Assembly (NCBI GenBank): GCA_027348305.1
Contig: DAIEPS010000045.1
Location: 1-11,132 of the forward strand
Length of the DNA stretch: 11,132 bases
Source: Anaerolineaceae bacterium
Lineage (GTDB): Bacteria; Chloroflexota; Anaerolineae; Anaerolineales; Anaerolineaceae
Direction: 5' to 3'
Position 1 is the first letter of the stretch; each line of letters starts with the position of its first letter. Below, piece after piece: positions 4,494-10,945 of the stretch. The translations under genes and the position numbers were made by a program. Under the pieces are notes generated by a model that was not told the origin of the DNA, made no database searches, and saw nothing but the letters and a program-made list of their open reading frames with translations.

Positions 4494-7400
4494 ATGAATG
4501 CCTTGACCGATAACCCGCAAGACGAACACGAAGAAACAACCCGAGAACGAAAAAGCGCCCAGCCGAAAGCGGATGCAGATTCCAGGGAGACGAAAGACCT
4601 TTCAATCTCCAAAGACGATACAACCGATCCGTCTTTCACCCTGCAATTTGACGCCACCCGCGGCATAAGCGATATTGAAGACATGCCCACGAGCCTGGTG
4701 GACCCATCCACGGATGCCATTGAGAACACAAGTGCCGATGACGTAGGCGCACCTCCGCCCGGCGCCTCAGACAACCTGCCCAACCATGTGAATGAAACTG
4801 ACCTGGGCGCCACTATGGTGATCCCGGCTGCCTTTGCGCAGTCCATGACCCCGCCCTCCCTGCCCGGCAAACCTGAAACCAACGCCGTCTTAACCCGCAA
4901 ACCGCGCAAAATGCCCTCCCAGCCGCGTAATGGATTCAAACTGAACGGCTGCCTGGTACAAAGCGTGGTGATCTTGCTGTTCGCCCTGGTACTCGGGTTG
5001 GTCATTGCCGGAGCTTTTTTGGTCTACCAATATTTCACCATTGCCGCCAGCCTGCCGGGCATTGAAGACATCAAACAGAAAGCCTCACAATTCGAGACCA
5101 CCCGTTTTTATGATCGCAACGGGCAGCTCCTCTACGAGATGATCGATCCGAATGCCGGTCGCAGAACTTACATCCCGATCGATAAAATATCCCCTTCATT
5201 GATCGCGGCTACAATCGCCATTGAAGACAAGGAATATTACAACCATCCCGGCTTTGATGCCTTTGCGCTGCTGCGGGCGTTGATCCAAAACTATACCAGC
5301 GGAGAAGTGGTCTCAGGAGCTTCAACCATCACCCAGCAGTTGGCACGCACCCTGTTCTTCACCCCGCAGGAACGTGTGGAAATTTCAGTGCGGCGCAAAG
5401 CGCGCGAGATCATCCTGGCCGCTGAATTGACCCGGCGCTATTCAAAAGATGAAATTCTTGAACTCTATTTGAACGAGATCAGCTATGGCAACATGGCTTA
5501 CGGCATTGAAGCCGCCGCGGAAACCTATTTCAACACCACGGCGAGTGAACTGACCCTGCCTCAATCCGCTTTCCTGGCCGGCCTGCCCCAGGCCCCCAGC
5601 GTGTATGATATCTTTACTGCCCGCGAGGCGACACTCGTTCGCAATAAACAAACCATCACCGCCATGTACACACTCTCCGCTGAAAAGAATTGCATCCGCA
5701 TCAAGAACGCGACCGAACCGATCTGTCTGAATGCCCAGGAAGCCGCGGATGCTTATATCTACATTGAAAATTACAACTTCGTGCAGCACGCCAATCCCAT
5801 GGTTTACCCGCACTGGGTGAACTACATCAAGACACTGCTTGAAGAAAAATTTGACGACCAGACCATCTACCGCTCCGGGTTCAAGGTCTATACCACGCTG
5901 GATCCGCAGCTTCAAGCTGAAGCGGACCGCATCGTCGCAGAACAGGTAGCCAAGCTGGTCGACAACCACGCCACCGACGGCGCGTTGGTAGCCATCCGCC
6001 CCTCAACTGGCGAGGTGTTGGCTATGACCGGTTCAGCGGATTTCTACAACGATGCCATCGCCGGTCAGATCAACATGGCGCTTTCTCCACGCCAACCGGG
6101 ATCTTCTTTCAAGCCGCTCACATACGCCGCTGCCTTTGAAAAAGGCTGGACTCCCGCCACCCTGATCTGGGATGTACCCAGCGAGTTTCCGCCTTCAGGC
6201 AATGCGGATGATACCCGTGCACCATATATACCTGTCAATTATGATGGAAAATTCCACGGCCCGGTCACCGTGCGCACCGCGCTTGCCAACAGCTACAACA
6301 TCCCCGCGGTAAAAGCACTGCAATTTGTTGGCATTTATGACGACCCCAAAGTCGCAGGCGAGGATGGGCTGATCGCTTTTGCAAAACGCATGGGCATCAC
6401 CACCCTCACCCGCAAAGATTACGGCATGGCCCTGACACTTGGAGGCGGCGAAGTTACCCTGTTCCAAATGACCTCCGCCTTTTCCACTTTTGCCAACAGC
6501 GGATTAAAGATCAACCCGGTCGCCATCACACGCATCGAAGATTACCAGGGCAACTTGATCTTTGAAGCCCCCATCGATAACGGCACCCAGGTGATCACCC
6601 CTGAACACGCCTACCTGATCACTTCGATCCTCTCAGATGCAAAAGCACGCGCGCCCATGTTTGGGACCAATTCGATCTTGAACCTGCCCTTCACGGCCGC
6701 AGCCAAAACCGGCACCACCAACGACTTCAAAGACAACTGGACGCTCGGCTATACGCCTGATCTGGCCGTGGGGGTATGGGTGGGCAACGCGGATAATTCC
6801 GCCATGGTCAACACCACCGGCATCTCAGGCGCCGCACCCATCTGGGCGCAGTTCATGACCTATGCCGTGCCATACCTGACCTCAAACAACCCCTCCCCCT
6901 TCGTCCGCCCCTCGGGAATCGTCGATAAGGTCATCTGCTCGATCTCAGGCACCGAACCCTCCGAGTACTGTCCGGATCAACGCAGCGAGATCTTCGCCCA
7001 AGACCAACCGCCACTGCCTAAAGAAGAAGACTTGTGGAAAAACGCACAGGTAGACACCTGGACGAATCTAAGCGCCTCCCCTGCCTGCCAGGAATTCACC
7101 GCTCAAAAATATGTGTTGAATGTTACCGATCCGTGGGCGATCAAATGGATCAAAGAAAAAGACGCCGGCAAAGCCTGGGCGGAGAAAAACGGATTCTCCT
7201 CTTCCGTGATCTTCGTTCCCTCCAGAGCCTGTAAGGCGGATGATCCGCGCCCTACCCTGGTCTTTGTGGGACTTGAAGACCGCCAGACCATCACCGCCAG
7301 TTCCATTGATATTTATGCCGTGGTCAACGCCACCGCGAATTTTGAGAGCTTCTACCTGGAATTTGGATACGGCGAGAATCCGACCACCTGGACGAGAATG

Positions 7401-7703
7401 GTGGATGTCGGCAACGGTCCCTCCGCTTCGCCGCAAAAAATGCTCACCTGGGATATCAGCGGCGCGCAAAGCGGCATTATCACCTTGCACCTGTACATGA
7501 AATCCAACAATAACGGGTATGCAGAAAAATTCCTGCGTTTGAACCTGCAGCCGCCGACTCCGACCCCGACAATGACCCCCACGATCACATTAACCCCTAC
7601 GGCCACCTCAACGCCAACGATCACACCCACCCCCACGATGACCGAGACGCCGACTGTAACGCCGACTGAAACACAGACGCCGACCGCAACAGCGACGCCT
7701 TAG
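4494..7703 (+). CDS. Class A penicillin-binding protein (GT51 glycosyltransferase and transpeptidase)
   Basis: This bifunctional enzyme polymerises lipid II into glycan strands and cross-links the stem peptides outside the membrane. Residues 1 to about 150 are acidic, low-complexity and presumably cytoplasmic. A transmembrane helix spans about 158-178. The GT51 domain contains AIEDKEYYNHPG with catalytic Glu244 and GASTITQQLAR from 275, followed by RKAREIILAAEL and LYLNEISYG. The transpeptidase has S537-S-F-K540 (nucleophile Ser537), S600-Y-N602 and K738-T-G740, so all three active-site motifs are intact. Beyond it are a CSISGTEPSEYCP segment, a beta-rich region of about 150 residues, and a 50-residue Pro/Thr tail (1020-1069). 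At 1069 residues it is longer than typical PBP1A, because of the N- and C-terminal additions. The Shine-Dalgarno is weak (GAAATGAG just upstream). It is transcribed divergently from the glycosidase-like and c-di-AMP receptor operon. Confidence 0.95.
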   Translation: MNALTDNPQDEHEETTRERKSAQPKADADSRETKDLSISKDDTTDPSFTLQFDATRGISDIEDMPTSLVDPSTDAIENTSADDVGAPPPGASDNLPNHVNETDLGATMVIPAAFAQSMTPPSLPGKPETNAVLTRKPRKMPSQPRNGFKLNGCLVQSVVILLFALVLGLVIAGAFLVYQYFTIAASLPGIEDIKQKASQFETTRFYDRNGQLLYEMIDPNAGRRTYIPIDKISPSLIAATIAIEDKEYYNHPGFDAFALLRALIQNYTSGEVVSGASTITQQLARTLFFTPQERVEISVRRKAREIILAAELTRRYSKDEILELYLNEISYGNMAYGIEAAAETYFNTTASELTLPQSAFLAGLPQAPSVYDIFTAREATLVRNKQTITAMYTLSAEKNCIRIKNATEPICLNAQEAADAYIYIENYNFVQHANPMVYPHWVNYIKTLLEEKFDDQTIYRSGFKVYTTLDPQLQAEADRIVAEQVAKLVDNHATDGALVAIRPSTGEVLAMTGSADFYNDAIAGQINMALSPRQPGSSFKPLTYAAAFEKGWTPATLIWDVPSEFPPSGNADDTRAPYIPVNYDGKFHGPVTVRTALANSYNIPAVKALQFVGIYDDPKVAGEDGLIAFAKRMGITTLTRKDYGMALTLGGGEVTLFQMTSAFSTFANSGLKINPVAITRIEDYQGNLIFEAPIDNGTQVITPEHAYLITSILSDAKARAPMFGTNSILNLPFTAAAKTGTTNDFKDNWTLGYTPDLAVGVWVGNADNSAMVNTTGISGAAPIWAQFMTYAVPYLTSNNPSPFVRPSGIVDKVICSISGTEPSEYCPDQRSEIFAQDQPPLPKEEDLWKNAQVDTWTNLSASPACQEFTAQKYVLNVTDPWAIKWIKEKDAGKAWAEKNGFSSSVIFVPSRACKADDPRPTLVFVGLEDRQTITASSIDIYAVVNATANFESFYLEFGYGENPTTWTRMVDVGNGPSASPQKMLTWDISGAQSGIITLHLYMKSNNNGYAEKFLRLNLQPPTPTPTMTPTITLTPTATSTPTITPTPTMTETPTVTPTETQTPTATATP
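7551..7700 (+). repeat. Thr-Pro-encoding degenerate 6-bp repeat at the 3' end of the PBP gene
   Basis: The last 50 codons alternate mainly between Thr and Pro (PPTPTPTMTPT and so on), written with an irregular ACN-CCN period of about six bases. Such tails can span the cell wall or its surface and are variable in length. Repeat slippage may change its size between strains. Confidence 0.75.
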
Positions 7704-7712
7704 GTAAGGGCA

Positions 7713-7747
7713 GACCCCCGCAGATTTTGAATCTGCGGGGGTCTTTT
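7713..7747 (+). terminator. Rho-independent terminator of the PBP gene
   Basis: GACCCCCGCAGATT (7713-7726) pairs perfectly with AATCTGCGGGGGTC (7730-7743) around TTG, and TTTT follows at 7744-7747. It starts 10 nt after the PBP stop codon. A diverged relative of the whole unit lies at 9956-9992, so this terminator also seems to belong to a repeat family. Confidence 0.9.
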
Positions 7748-7759
7748 CCGATCCCTTCT

Positions 7760-7787
7760 GTAGGGGTTCGTTGCAACGAACCCCTAC
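7760..7787. repeat. Perfect 28-bp palindrome overlapping the end of the DUF711 gene
   Basis: The sequence is its own reverse complement over 28 bases: GTAGGGGTTCGTTG followed by its complement. The minus-strand stop codon TAG of the DUF711 gene (7786-7784) is inside the right arm. It resembles the GTAGGG-starting repeat ends seen at 715-862, 1021-1136 and 9858-9921. No T-run follows on the minus strand, so it is not an ordinary terminator. Confidence 0.85.
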
Positions 7788-9007
7788 TCAGAAATTCTTC
7801 TCGGTTTCAACGGAATTTCCGACGCGGACATCAACGGCGCTGAAAGCTTCTGCGCACCCGCCTTCATCACACGGCTGTTGGCAAAATATCCGAAATCAAA
7901 TTCGGTCGCATCGCCCACCTGCTTGTCGGGAATGGGCATCAGCCTGCCCGTGAGTGGTTTGCCCAAACGGGTTGCCAGGCTGGCCAGGTCCAGCAGGATG
8001 GCAGACAGTTCTTCGGCCGAGGTGTCCCCCGGCAGGGGGATGGTATCCAGACCCGTGCCGCACACCGCGGAATAAAGCAGCAGATCCTTGATGGACAAGG
8101 CACCTTCAGCAGCGCGCCTGGCGAGCACCGAATCTTCCATCACCGCCAGCATCAGTCCGTTGAAGCCGACATGCTGCCATCTGCCGCTGTCAAGCGCATC
8201 CGCGATAAAGGCGGCTGCGGCCAGCGAGCCGGCGCCGCCGATGTGCTCTAGGCCGAGCTGTTCAAACCCATTGCCCAGCGAGCACCAGTCCTCAGGGAAC
8301 GGCGCCGGTGAAAAATCAAAACCCTTGAAAACCACATGATACTGTTTTGCCATCCGTTCGCAAATTGGGGTCAGGCGGTTGGCAGCGGTTTCGAGCGCGT
8401 TCAAGAAGAGACTGCGCGCCTGCTCCAGGGAGGACGCGTTGGAGAAAGCCTTGACGGCCTCATCCGCGCATTCCATGGCAATTGAAAAAGCCGGGGGTTC
8501 ACCGGCAGAGTGATAAGCCGCCGGAAAGAACGGTGCGTGCGGAGGCACGTTGGCCAGCGCGGCAAAACGCAGGTTCGCAAAGCCATCTGGTGAGAGCGTT
8601 GAAGCCTGCTGGATGATCTTTGCGCAGGCTCTGACGCCTGAGGGATAAACGGTGCGTTTATCAGAAATAACACCGCTGAAGAATACATTAAGGGTGGCAG
8701 CCAAAAAGTCAGGAATGAGTTGGTATGCATCCGGGTTGTCTGGGGATGCAGGGCCAACAGAGAGATAATCCCAACCCTTTCCGCAGGCAAGCGCTTCGAG
8801 TTTCAGCAGGGTCTGAAGCTGGTCATGCTGTGTGCCCGCCAACCAGGTTGGAAAAGAGGATGATGCCAACCGGACGCTTTCCACTTCAAAGCCGTCATTC
8901 TCGACAGCGCTGCGCAGTTCATTACTGAAAGCGGACAGCGGTTCAAGTTGAGATTCTACTTGATCTATTTTGGGGTCGAAAAAACTGGTTATGGTTCTGA
9001 TCTTCAT
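7784..9007 (-). CDS. DUF711 (UPF0210) family protein
   Basis: The 407-residue protein is a complete DUF711 member. It starts MKIRTITSFF, typical of the family. It shows the conserved blocks FPAAYH (161-166), FKGFDFSPAPFPED (227-240), AVMEDSVLARRAAEG (288-302), SAVCGTGLDTIPLPGD (313-328) and RLMPIPDKQVGD (355-366), followed by FDFGYFANSRVM (370-381). Family structures resemble the barrel of pyruvate formate-lyase-type enzymes, but no reaction is established, and I see no glycyl-radical motif. There is no signal peptide. Its ATG overlaps the TGA of the upstream methyltransferase gene (ATGA at 9007-9004), so its translation probably depends on that gene. The last codons and the stop fall within or beside a palindromic repeat, so the C-terminus may have been altered by repeat insertion. 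Confidence 0.9.
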   Translation of the reverse strand: MKIRTITSFFDPKIDQVESQLEPLSAFSNELRSAVENDGFEVESVRLASSSFPTWLAGTQHDQLQTLLKLEALACGKGWDYLSVGPASPDNPDAYQLIPDFLAATLNVFFSGVISDKRTVYPSGVRACAKIIQQASTLSPDGFANLRFAALANVPPHAPFFPAAYHSAGEPPAFSIAMECADEAVKAFSNASSLEQARSLFLNALETAANRLTPICERMAKQYHVVFKGFDFSPAPFPEDWCSLGNGFEQLGLEHIGGAGSLAAAAFIADALDSGRWQHVGFNGLMLAVMEDSVLARRAAEGALSIKDLLLYSAVCGTGLDTIPLPGDTSAEELSAILLDLASLATRLGKPLTGRLMPIPDKQVGDATEFDFGYFANSRVMKAGAQKLSAPLMSASEIPLKPRRISE

Positions 9008-9807
9008 GCGCTTCTTTGCCTGACCACTTCGAAGAGGATGATGGATGCCGCAACGGCCGCATTCAAGGATTCAAAACCGCCCGGCATGGGGATGTTGATC
9101 AATACGTCCACGCCAGCCTTTACTTCGGCGCTGGCGCCGTCTGCCTCACCGCCGATCACCAGGGCGATCGGGCTTTTAAGGTCGGCTTCCCATAATGGGG
9201 TGCCATCCGCAGATTCGGCGAGATAGGTGATCAGCGGTTTTTTCTGCTGCTTGCACATAACGGTAATTTCGTCCCAACTCTTTGACACGATGGGAACGTA
9301 AAAATGCGCGCCCATGGCGGACCTGATGACTTTTGGCGACCAGGCATCCACGCTGCCGGGGGTGCAGAAGACCGCCTGCACGCCTGCCGCCACCGCCGAG
9401 CGCAGGATCGTCCCCAGGTTGCCGGGATCGCGCACCTGGTCGATCACAAGCACGAAATCGAGCGTCCGCGGCATGGGCAGCGGATGGGTCTGCATGACCA
9501 TCAGGAGCCCCTGTGCTGTCTCTGTATCAGAAAGAGCATCCAGGATATCATGTTTGACGAACAACACCTTGCTGCCCGCTGTGCCGGCTTGCTGGACCAG
9601 TTCCAGCCCGCGTGTGGAACAGGTATCGGAGTAGAACACCATGCGGGGAGGAATGCCTGATCTCATGGCTTCCTCGCAGAGGCGTACGCCTTCCACGATA
9701 AAAGCACCGTGTTCTTCACGCGCTGATCTCTTTGCCAGCAGCTCGCGGATGTGCTGAACGTGCTGATTCTTGGAGGAGGTGATCATTTCGGGGTCGTTAT
9801 TTTGCAT
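9004..9807 (-). CDS. TrmH/SpoU family RNA 2'-O-methyltransferase
   Basis: The 267-residue protein has the two-domain layout of SpoU rRNA methyltransferases that use S-adenosylmethionine. An N-terminal substrate-binding domain (about 8-105, with ITSSKNQHVQHIRELL and GAFIVEGVRL) is followed by a trefoil-knot SPOUT domain. Motif 1 is DPGNLGTILRSA (127-138, with N130 and R136), motif 2 is VIGGEADG (217-224, with E221), and motif 3 is NIPMPGGFESLNAAVA (238-253, with S247 and N249). The key residues are all present. Members of this subgroup usually modify a ribose in 23S rRNA, but the target nucleotide cannot be told from sequence. The ATG at 9807 lies 6 nt after a TAGAAT hexamer and has at best a poor Shine-Dalgarno. 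A second in-frame ATG (codon 8) is possible. The gene is coupled to the DUF711 gene downstream. Confidence 0.92.
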   Translation of the reverse strand: MQNNDPEMITSSKNQHVQHIRELLAKRSAREEHGAFIVEGVRLCEEAMRSGIPPRMVFYSDTCSTRGLELVQQAGTAGSKVLFVKHDILDALSDTETAQGLLMVMQTHPLPMPRTLDFVLVIDQVRDPGNLGTILRSAVAAGVQAVFCTPGSVDAWSPKVIRSAMGAHFYVPIVSKSWDEITVMCKQQKKPLITYLAESADGTPLWEADLKSPIALVIGGEADGASAEVKAGVDVLINIPMPGGFESLNAAVAASIILFEVVRQRSA

Positions 9808-9813
9808 AGGTTA

Positions 9814-9841
9814 ATTCTACCTGTTAAAAGTAAAACCTGAA
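9814..9841 (-). promoter_or_regulatory. Candidate promoter for a leaderless methyltransferase transcript
   Basis: On the minus strand TTCAGG (9841-9836), a 16-nt spacer and TAGAAT (9819-9814) precede the ATG at 9807 by exactly 6 nt. The same hexamers at the same spacing occur in front of the PBP gene (4437-4464). The -35 is weak. The short distance to the ATG suggests a leaderless mRNA. Confidence 0.45.
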
Positions 9842-9857
9842 TCAAATTACGGCAAAA

Positions 9858-9921
9858 GTAGGGGCGCAGCACCTCTCGCTTCGCTCGGGTGTGCGGAGAT
9901 CGCAACGCGCTGCGCCCCTAC
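9858..9921. repeat. 64-bp hairpin repeat with 13-bp perfect arms
   Basis: GTAGGGGCGCAGC (9858-9870) is exactly complementary to GCTGCGCCCCTAC (9909-9921). The 38-bp interior contains CTCTCGCTTCGCTCGGG, which resembles the core of the element at 1021-1136. It looks like a REP/MITE-type intergenic repeat. Confidence 0.7.
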
Positions 9922-9955
9922 CACGCAATCGATAGAATAAAACCAATTTATTTCA

Positions 9956-9992
9956 GACCCCCGCGGTTTCTGAATTTATAACCGCAGGGGTC
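9956..9992. repeat. Hairpin repeat related to the PBP terminator
   Basis: GACCCCCGCGGTT (9956-9968) pairs with AACCGCAGGGGTC (9980-9992) with one mismatch. The sequence shares CAGACCCCCGC, TGAAT in the loop region and GGGGTC with the terminator at 7713-7743. No T-run follows on either strand, so it is probably not an active terminator here. Confidence 0.6.
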
Positions 9993-10036
9993 AACGAGAT
10001 AGTCAAAAATTACAGGATGGAATTGATGGTCTAACA

Positions 10037-10125
10037 AACCCCCTCACCCCTGCACCCCTCTCCCAAGCTTGGGAGAGGGGAAAAGTCATTATCTAAATAA
10101 ATCTTTTTATTCGGGGAGAGGGGCT
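10037..10125. repeat. CCCCTCACCCC / GGGAGAGGGG intergenic repeat with 26-bp palindrome
   Basis: A run of CCCCCTCACCCCTGCACCC leads into a perfect 26-bp palindrome at 10055-10080 centred on AAGCTT. A further GGGGAGAGGGG lies at 10113-10123. This pyrimidine/purine-rich repeat type is common between genes in many Chloroflexota, Cyanobacteria and Proteobacteria genomes (from general knowledge, not searched). Confidence 0.7.
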
Positions 10126-10133
10126 ACCAGCAA

Positions 10134-10171
10134 GTTAAATAAAACAGGATGGCGTATGACGGCCATCCTGT
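10134..10171 (-). terminator. Rho-independent terminator after rplT
   Basis: ACAGGATGGC (10144-10153) pairs perfectly with GCCATCCTGT (10162-10171) around an 8-nt loop. Reading leftward on the minus strand it is followed by TTTATTTAA. It lies 20 nt after the rplT stop and ends the infC-rpmI-rplT operon. Confidence 0.85.
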
Positions 10172-10191
10172 GATTGTTGTTGAGGTTGTTT

Positions 10192-10545
10192 TTACTTCGC
10201 TGCTTTGGCTTTTTCTACAATCGCGGTGAAAGCTTTCGGTTCGCGTGCGGCGAGATCAGCGAGCATCTTGCGGTTCAACAGAATGTTGGATTTGCGCAAG
10301 GCAAAGATCAACTGGCTGTAAGATAAACCGTTCTGGCGGGCGCCAGCGTTGATGCGGGTGATCCATAAGCGGCGCAGATCGCGTTTGCGATTCTTGCGGT
10401 CGCGGGTTGAATACCACATGCTTTTTAAGCGGGCTTCATTGGCGCGGCGGATGAGCAAATGCCGGCTGCCGAATTGACCTTTTGTATACTTCAAAACTTT
10501 CTTGTGACGAAGATGTCCGTGAGGACCACCTTTTACACGTGCCAT
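10192..10545 (-). CDS. rplT: 50S ribosomal protein L20
   Basis: The 117-residue protein is full length for L20, a 23S rRNA-binding protein needed early in large-subunit assembly. It begins MARVKGGPHGHLRHKKVLK and keeps the basic helix with DRKNRKRDLRRLWITRINAGAR and NGLSYSQLIFALRKSNI, and it ends in VEKAKAAK. AAGGAG lies 6 nt before the ATG at 10545. It is the last gene of the conserved infC-rpmI-rplT operon. In Escherichia coli and Bacillus subtilis L20 represses this operon by binding leader or intercistronic RNA; whether that happens here is not known, but the 99-nt gap before it is large enough to hold such a site. Confidence 0.98.
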   Translation of the reverse strand: MARVKGGPHGHLRHKKVLKYTKGQFGSRHLLIRRANEARLKSMWYSTRDRKNRKRDLRRLWITRINAGARQNGLSYSQLIFALRKSNILLNRKMLADLAAREPKAFTAIVEKAKAAK

Positions 10546-10644
10546 GTTAAGCTCCTTTGCGAACCCCTGGGCGCCGGTTTTTCAACCCGTTGCATGCACC
10601 CAACAGACGCACTAATGCGGATACGAACTGTCAGTCTTTCTCGC
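10546..10644 (-). other. 99-nt rpmI-rplT intercistronic region with small hairpins
   Basis: This gap is long for a ribosomal-protein operon. On the minus strand it contains CGCATTAGTGCG (a 4-bp stem with a 4-nt loop), and CGGGTTGAAAAACCGG, which can also fold, before the rplT ribosome-binding site. It could be a control or mRNA-processing site. I do not recognise it as a known RNA family. Confidence 0.35.
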
Positions 10645-10872
10645 CTAATCCATATTGGGGGCGAGACGATTGACGCGCTTGATTGTTTTGCTTCCTTTGA
10701 CTTTGATCATTTCAGCGAACAATGCTTTTGTGCGCGACGGTGTACGACGGCGTAAATGGCTCTTGCCGCCCTTGGTTCGTACAAGAACGCCAGACCCGGT
10801 CAAGCGAAAGCGCTTGGAAGTGGCTTTGTGGGTCTTGAGTTTGTACTTGGGTGTTTTTACTTTTGCAGTCAC
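10645..10872 (-). CDS. rpmI: 50S ribosomal protein L35
   Basis: The 75-residue protein contains the L35 core KLKTHKATSKRFRLTGSG, followed by KSHLRRRTPSRTK. It is about 10 residues longer than usual because of an N-terminal extension (MTAKVKTPKY) before the normal start of the domain. The start codon is GTG at 10872, preceded by GAGAGGAG at a 6-nt spacing, and there is no ATG closer to the L35 core. It lies between infC and rplT, as in most bacteria. A strong hairpin separates it from infC. Confidence 0.95.
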   Translation of the reverse strand: MTAKVKTPKYKLKTHKATSKRFRLTGSGVLVRTKGGKSHLRRRTPSRTKALFAEMIKVKGSKTIKRVNRLAPNMD

Positions 10873-10886
10873 AGCGAACTCCTCTC

Positions 10887-10922
10887 AACAAAAATGTGCG
10901 ATTGCTTGCGCAATCGCACATT
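10887..10922 (-). terminator. Hairpin with T-run between infC and rpmI (attenuator or processing site)
   Basis: AATGTGCGATTGC (10893-10905) and GCAATCGCACATT (10910-10922) form a perfect 13-bp stem with a 4-nt loop. On the minus strand it lies 23 nt after the infC stop and is followed by ATTTTTGTT and then directly by the rpmI ribosome-binding site. The shape is that of an intrinsic terminator inside an operon, so partial termination or RNA processing is likely. Full termination would cut off rpmI and rplT, for which I see no separate promoter. Confidence 0.65.
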
Positions 10923-10945
10923 ATACCAGAAGATTTGATTTTCGC

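Larger units (their letters stand above)
9808..10191. other. 384-bp gene-free region with several palindromic repeats
   Basis: No convincing gene is seen. Besides the methyltransferase promoter and the rplT terminator, the region holds three separate inverted repeats (9858-9921, 9956-9992 and 10037-10125), each of a different family and each related to sequences elsewhere in the window or to common chromosomal repeats. Confidence 0.7.

Noticed and set aside
4409..5005. 198-codon open frame on the minus strand opposite the start of the PBP gene
   Set aside because: It lies entirely antisense to the low-complexity N-terminus and membrane segment of the PBP, its composition is not protein-like, and it would overlap the divergent promoter region.
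5442..5969. 175-codon minus-strand open frame inside the PBP gene
   Set aside because: It is antisense to the well-supported GT51-to-transpeptidase coding region and shows no recognisable motif or ribosome-binding site.
7068..7490. 140-codon minus-strand open frame inside the PBP gene
   Set aside because: It is antisense to the C-terminal beta region of the PBP; the sense frame continues without a break and explains the region.
9808..10191. tRNA or small RNA gene in the gap before the methyltransferase gene
   Set aside because: The hairpins are simple inverted repeats; no cloverleaf, anticodon arm or TTCGA-type T-loop arrangement could be put together.
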